45,793 bases of DNA from an uncultured Clostridia bacterium (GTDB lineage: Bacteria; Bacillota; Clostridia; UBA1381), in the NCBI GenBank assembly GCA_934476675.1, contig CAKSOE010000025.1:1-45793 (forward strand). The letters run 5' to 3'. Both the position numbers and the translations under genes were made by a program. Below are positions 42,461 to 45,793 of the stretch, piece by piece; within the stretch, counting starts at the first letter, position 1; the number at the start of each line of letters is the position of its first letter. Under the pieces are notes generated by a model. The model had not been told where the DNA came from. It saw only the letters and a list, made by a program, of their open reading frames with translations, and made no database searches.

Positions 42461-42624
42461 GTGAGTACGGTGATAATGCCGTAATTAAGAATGAACTTTC
42501 GGCGATGATGACCGAGCCCGTGCGATTGAAAACCGTGAACCGTGTCAGATGGGGAACCAAGCAGCACTAAGCGGAATTTTCAATGTGTTACGGCAAACTC
42601 GGTCTGAGCCGATTAAAAAAGCGG
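42461..42624 (+). ncRNA. ffs: Signal recognition particle RNA (4.5S/small type)
   Basis: This RNA binds Ffh in the signal recognition particle. The domain IV hairpin is clear: GTCAGATGG, GGAA tetraloop, CCAAGCAGC around 42544-42564, with the symmetric-loop bases CAG and AGCAG kept, and flanking stems TTGAAAA/TTTTCAA (about 42526 and 42576) and ACCGAG/CTCGGT (about 42511 and 42598). The position directly before dnaX is the one seen in B. subtilis. I could not recognise an Alu domain, so it seems to be a short type of about 150-165 nt with an uncertain 5' part. The exact ends are estimates. Confidence 0.85.
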
Positions 42625-42643
42625 ACGCCTGAGGGCGTTTTTT
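42621..42643 (+). terminator. Terminator of the SRP RNA gene
   Basis: ACGCC (42625-42629), TGAG loop, GGCGT (42634-42638) and T6. It lies just before the dnaX RBS (AAGGAAGG), so dnaX may depend on readthrough or its own promoter. Confidence 0.75.
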
Positions 42644-42661
42644 GGTATAAGGAAGGTTTTT

Positions 42662-44494
42662 ATGGCACATCAGGCTATTTACCGTAAATGGCGGCCGATG
42701 GTGTTTGAGGATATAGTCGGTCAGCAGCATATAACCAAAACACTGAAAAATCAAATAACAAGCGGCAAGATAGGCCATGCGTACCTTTTCTGCGGAACTC
42801 GCGGAACGGGCAAAACCACGTGTGCCAAGGTGCTTGCGCGCGCCGTTAACTGTCTGAATAACCATGATGGTTCGCCATGTAACGAATGTGAGATATGTAA
42901 AGGGATTATTGACGGCAGTATACTTGACGTAAACGAAATTGACGCCGCTTCAAACAGAAAGATTGACGACATTCGTGAGATTATCTCCGATGTAAAGTAT
43001 GTGGCGTCTGCCGCAAAGTATACCATATATATTATTGACGAGGTGCATATGCTCACCACGGAGGCATTCAATGCGCTTTTAAAAACTCTCGAAGAGCCGC
43101 CGGAGCACGTAATATTTATTCTTGCCACAACCGAGCCGCAGAAAGTGCCGCAGACGATTTTGTCGAGGTGTCAGCGGTTTGATTTCAGACGCATACGCAC
43201 AGACGATATAATTTTAAGAATGAAAGAGATAGCCTACGGCGACGGGCTTAATATATCGGAAAAGGCGTACAGAATGATTGCGCATATGGGCGACGGCTCT
43301 ATGCGTGACGCTCTGAGTGTGCTTGAAAGGGTTGTTTCAGCGTCGGGAACGGATGTTACGGAGGACAGCGTGATAGAATCGCTGGGACTTTCGACGCAGG
43401 ATAATGTTTTCGGAATTATGGACGCAGTGATAAATAATTCGCCCGACGATATTTTGAAGATTATAGATGAGCTGCTTGCAAACGGACGCGACTTGTCAGC
43501 ATTTGCAGATTCGGTTATAAAGTATCTGCGAGACCTTATGATTTGCAAAGTCAGCAGCGAGCCGGATAAAATACTTGACTACGGCAGTGAAGATATGGTA
43601 AAATTAAAGGCGCAGTGTGATAAGCTGTCTTTTGAAAAGATAACAAACGGCACAACTTTGCTTTCGGACGTAAAGGCGGAGGCAAAATGGGTAAAAGCGC
43701 CAAGAGTGATTTACGAGCTTGCTTTCATACGCTTTGCAAGACCGGAGATAGACTATACGCCGGAAGCTTTGATGGACAGGCTTAAAGAAATGGAAAATAA
43801 GGCGTCCTTTGGCGGAGGAGCGGATAATTCCGCGCTTGAAGCGCGTGTTGACGCGTTGGAGAAAAAGCTTAAAAACGGAGTTGTACCTCAAAGCAAAGCC
43901 GAGGGAAAAAAGCCGGAGAAAAAAGCGGAAAAGACCGTGTCGGCGAGACTTTTTGTGCCTATTCCCCAAGAGGAGCTTAACGGCGATAATCCGATTGTGG
44001 CGCTGGCAAAAAAGTGGGATAAGCTGTCCAAAACGATTTGTGCGCAGGCGGCGCATTTAAAAGCGTTTTTGCTTAACCGCCCGATTGCCATAGATGCGAC
44101 AGGCTTTATTCTTCTTTTTAAGCGTGACGAGGAATTTTCAAAAAATCTGTTCTTGCAGTACAAGAATGATTTGTCAAGGCTGTTCAGGAAAATTTCGGGT
44201 ACGGATTATCAGATTAAAAGCGCATTTGAGGACGAGCTTGAAGGGAATATAATCGATTATTGGAGTCTGAAACCTAAATCTCCGCAGCAGACGGACGAAA
44301 CGCCCGAAAGTGAAGATCCGCTCGATGCGATTTCAAGCGATTTTGCGGATATTGTGGAGTTGAGCGATGAGAAGGAGTTTGTAAATTATAATTCGGAGGA
44401 CGATAATTTTGAACAGTCCGAAATATACGAAAATTCGGACAGCGATGAGGAGGAATTTCTTGAAGGGAACGAAATTCCCTCCGACGATGAATAA
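42662..44494 (+). CDS. dnaX: DNA polymerase III subunit gamma/tau
   Basis: A 610-residue AAA+ clamp-loader subunit. N-terminal ATPase: Walker A GTRGTGKTT, zinc cysteines in CNECEICKG, Walker B IIDEVHML, sensor ATTEPQKVPQTILSRCQRFDFR. Clamp-loader domains II-III run to about 360. The C-terminal tau region (370-610) is lysine-rich then acidic. An in-frame A AAA AAG heptamer at codons 416-417 could allow a -1 frameshift to a shorter gamma form. Its place between the SRP RNA and ybaB-recR is conserved in Bacillota. Confidence 0.96.
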   Translation: MAHQAIYRKWRPMVFEDIVGQQHITKTLKNQITSGKIGHAYLFCGTRGTGKTTCAKVLARAVNCLNNHDGSPCNECEICKGIIDGSILDVNEIDAASNRKIDDIREIISDVKYVASAAKYTIYIIDEVHMLTTEAFNALLKTLEEPPEHVIFILATTEPQKVPQTILSRCQRFDFRRIRTDDIILRMKEIAYGDGLNISEKAYRMIAHMGDGSMRDALSVLERVVSASGTDVTEDSVIESLGLSTQDNVFGIMDAVINNSPDDILKIIDELLANGRDLSAFADSVIKYLRDLMICKVSSEPDKILDYGSEDMVKLKAQCDKLSFEKITNGTTLLSDVKAEAKWVKAPRVIYELAFIRFARPEIDYTPEALMDRLKEMENKASFGGGADNSALEARVDALEKKLKNGVVPQSKAEGKKPEKKAEKTVSARLFVPIPQEELNGDNPIVALAKKWDKLSKTICAQAAHLKAFLLNRPIAIDATGFILLFKRDEEFSKNLFLQYKNDLSRLFRKISGTDYQIKSAFEDELEGNIIDYWSLKPKSPQQTDETPESEDPLDAISSDFADIVELSDEKEFVNYNSEDDNFEQSEIYENSDSDEEEFLEGNEIPSDDE

Positions 44495-44552
44495 CGGTAA
44501 TTTTTCGGATAATTTATCCGACATATGAATATAAAGAAAGAGGTAAAAAACA

Positions 44553-44906
44553 ATGGGAAGATACAAAGGATTTTCAGGTTCGGGAATGAACACAAACAAA
44601 AACATGAGCAATGTAATCAAGCAGGCTCAGAAAATGCAGGAGGAAATGGAAAAGGTTCAGGAAGAGCTTGAGGACAAGACTGTTGAGGCAACCTCCGGCG
44701 GCGGAGCTGTTACCGTAACGGTTAACGGAAAGAAAGAAATTGTTTCGATAAAAATTCAGCCGGAGGCTGTTGATCCCGAAGATGTTGAAACGCTTGAGGA
44801 TTTAATCACAGTAGCCGTAAACGATGCGGTTAAGCAGGCTGATGAAATGATGGCAGAGGGTATGAGCGCCGTAACGGGCGGACTTAATATCCCGGGATTG
44901 TTTTAA
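44553..44906 (+). CDS. YbaB/EbfC family nucleoid-associated protein
   Basis: A 117-residue dimeric DNA-binding protein. MSNVIKQAQKMQEEMEKVQEELEDKTVEATSGGGAVTVTVNGKKEIVSIKI is the family core, with a glycine/proline-rich C-terminal tail. It is between dnaX and recR, as usual, and is thought to act in chromosome organisation or repair. RBS AGAGG. A small perfect hairpin (44505-44521, TCGGATA/TATCCGA) precedes it. It ends 2 nt before recR. Confidence 0.94.
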   Translation: MGRYKGFSGSGMNTNKNMSNVIKQAQKMQEEMEKVQEELEDKTVEATSGGGAVTVTVNGKKEIVSIKIQPEAVDPEDVETLEDLITVAVNDAVKQADEMMAEGMSAVTGGLNIPGLF

Positions 44907-44908
44907 TC

Positions 44909-45508
44909 ATGCACGCGGCGGCGATTGAAAAGCTGATCGAAAAATTCGAGCAGTTCCCCGGTGTGGGCAGAAAAAGCGCCGAACGTATGGCGTTTTATGT
45001 GCTTGAAAGAATGTCTGATGAGGACGCCTTTTCCTTTGCCTCGGTAATTACCGAGGCAAAGGAAAAGGTTAATTTTTGTTCGGTCTGCCAGAATCTGACC
45101 GACACAGATCCCTGTGCCGTATGCACTTCTCCCAAACGGGATAAGTCTGTAATATGCGTTGTGGAAAGTCCGGAGGACGTTTCCGCAATCGAGAACACAA
45201 ATGAATATAACGGACTTTATCATGTGCTGCACGGTGCGCTGTCGCCCATGGATGGCATAGGCCCGGATGATATACGTATAAACGAGCTGCTTTTGCGTCT
45301 GTCGGACGGCGCTGTAAAGGAGATTATAATGGCAACCAATCCGACAGTTAACGGTACTGCAACAGCGGTTTATATATCCAAGCTGCTTGTGCCGTTTGAT
45401 GTCAGGGTTACGCGTATTGCGCACGGAATCCCGGTAGGGTCGGATTTAGAGTATGCCGACAAGATAACACTGATAAAGGCTATGGAGGGTCGTCAACCTT
45501 TACAATAG
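44909..45508 (+). CDS. recR: Recombination protein RecR
   Basis: A 199-residue gap-repair mediator acting with RecO/RecF to load RecA. N-terminal helix-hairpin-helix FPGVGRKSAERMAFYVL, zinc finger C-x2-C-x8-C-x2-C in FCSVCQNLTDTDPCAVC, then a Toprim domain (VVESPEDVSAIENTNEYNGLYHVLHGALSPMDGIGPDDI) and IAHGIPVGSDLEYAD. The protein looks intact. Its codons 40-53 (45027-45068) form a perfect 42-bp palindrome, which is exceptional in a coding gene. It is the last gene of the dnaX operon, and a structured repeat starts at its stop. Confidence 0.96.
   Translation: MHAAAIEKLIEKFEQFPGVGRKSAERMAFYVLERMSDEDAFSFASVITEAKEKVNFCSVCQNLTDTDPCAVCTSPKRDKSVICVVESPEDVSAIENTNEYNGLYHVLHGALSPMDGIGPDDIRINELLLRLSDGAVKEIIMATNPTVNGTATAVYISKLLVPFDVRVTRIAHGIPVGSDLEYADKITLIKAMEGRQPLQ
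45027..45068. repeat. Perfect 42-bp palindrome inside recR
   Basis: The two 21-bp arms (45027-45047 and 45048-45068) are exact reverse complements, centred on TCGGTAATTACCGA with no spacer. It encodes the helix before the RecR zinc finger and also reads as the same peptide on the other strand. It can extrude a cruciform or form a strong RNA hairpin. Confidence 0.9.
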
Positions 45509-45637
45509 CCGTGATGCCGATATCTTACTCATAACGAACTCATCGCACCACTCGGAGTACTTACCCGTACGCCGTCGGGTGCGTTTCATCCGTTCTGAGC
45601 AAAATCTCGGCATCACGGTACCCACCGATATTCCCCC
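45508..45637 (+). repeat. Nested-hairpin repeat unit 2a, 3' of recR
   Basis: Outer stem CCGTGATGCCGA 45509-45520 with TCGGCATCACGG 45607-45618 (perfect 12 bp). Box TATCTTACT 45521-45529. Inner stem CGCACC 45544-45549 with GGTGCG 45578-45583. Apical CGGAGTAC 45553-45560, loop TTACCC, GTACGCCG 45567-45574 (one A-G mismatch). It begins at the recR stop codon and has no U tract. Confidence 0.75.
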
Positions 45638-45793
45638 ATAACGAGCATATCATCGCACATTCGGAGGCTGGTCGCAGGCAACAGCCTGCTGCTCGCCCAT
45701 GCAACCGGGTACAACACGTACGCCGTCGGGTGCGTTTCATCCGTTCTGAGCAAAATCTCGGCATCACGGTACCCACCGATATTCCCCCCTCAT
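45638..45793 (+). repeat. Nested-hairpin repeat unit 2b, cut by window end
   Basis: It shares 72 identical bases with unit 2a (45566-45637 equals 45717-45788, offset 151). CGCAC at 45654-45658 can pair with GTGCG, and GTAC 45709-45712 with 45718-45721. An extra segment holds a perfect hairpin GCAGGC, AACA, GCCTGC (45674-45689). Its outer 3' arm (45758-45769) has no partner in its own unit; the only partner is 45509-45520 of unit 2a. No gene is seen. Confidence 0.65.

Noticed and set aside
44995..45198. Minus-strand ORF opposite recR that shares a peptide with RecR
   Set aside because: The shared peptide results from the perfect palindrome; it is not an independent gene.
45561..45776. 71-codon minus-strand ORF over the terminal repeats
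   Set aside because: Its peptide repeats itself only because the DNA repeats; there is no RBS or family-like sequence, and the region is better explained as structured repeats.
45508..45793. Possible CRISPR array in the terminal repeats
   Set aside because: There are only two units, the repeat is 72 bp, unit spacing is 151 bp, and the units contain nested stems; no cas gene is present.

Overview
The window is a gene-dense chromosomal segment of a low-to-mid GC bacterium of the Clostridia type (Bacillota). The evidence is the gene set and its arrangement: SRP RNA directly upstream of dnaX-ybaB-recR, FtsQ/DivIB and FtsZ, a Kae1-like paralog between nusB and xseA, an ECF vitamin transporter, a LytTR/AgrC-type two-component pair, S-layer-homology (SLH) surface proteins, and the hydrogenase maturase HydG, which points to a fermentative anaerobe. 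No rRNA, tRNA, CRISPR array, transposase or phage gene was found.

Layout. 0.1-3.6 kb: ECF transporter (EcfT, then an ATPase-ATPase-S-component fusion). 3.7-6.0 kb: GNAT acetyltransferase and hydG on the minus strand, divergent from a TM1266-type hydrogenase-system regulator. 6.2-7.9 kb: an SLH-anchored serpin (minus). 8.2-12.3 kb: nusB, Kae1-like, xseA, xseB, ispA, yuiD-like operon. 12.5-23.3 kb: LytTR response regulator and histidine kinase, a small unknown protein, and a 2785-residue SLH-anchored repeat protein. 23.4-25.5 kb: an MFS transporter (minus) divergent from a histidine phosphatase. 25.5-29.2 kb: purL. 29.4-33.6 kb: SGNH hydrolase, then murA, ftsQ and ftsZ. 33.7-42.4 kb: pyrH, frr, uppS, cdsA, dxr, rseP, ispG, aroQ, an M24 peptidase and a zinc-PLC-like protein. 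42.4-45.5 kb: SRP RNA, dnaX, ybaB, recR. 45.5 kb to the end: tandem structured repeats.

The genes make sense together as housekeeping (isoprenoid, lipid, wall, nucleotide, repair and translation functions) interrupted by a surface module. The two-component pair ends in two identical 10-bp direct repeats offset by 21 bp, placed just upstream of the -10 box of the next transcription unit. This is the geometry of LytTR operators and suggests that the pair controls the small gene and possibly the giant surface protein.

Two non-coding sequence families stand out and are my main candidates for undescribed biology. (1) A nested-hairpin element lies directly after the stop codons of yuiD-like and recR. 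It has conserved boxes (TATCTTACT, TCGGAGTAC, GTACGCCGTCG), while its outer and inner stems differ in sequence between copies yet remain complementary, which looks like covariation in a structured RNA. (2) A short leader element (ATTTRTGCCGC, loop, GCGGCGGAAYGGAG) places a GC hairpin just 5' of the ribosome binding site of five unrelated genes (ecfT, the giant SLH protein, MFS, pyrH, ispG), with a second degenerate copy before pyrH. A perfect 42-bp palindrome inside the recR coding sequence and a 14-bp perfect inverted repeat over a consensus promoter at 24.75 kb are also notable. All function calls are from reading the sequence; no database search was run.
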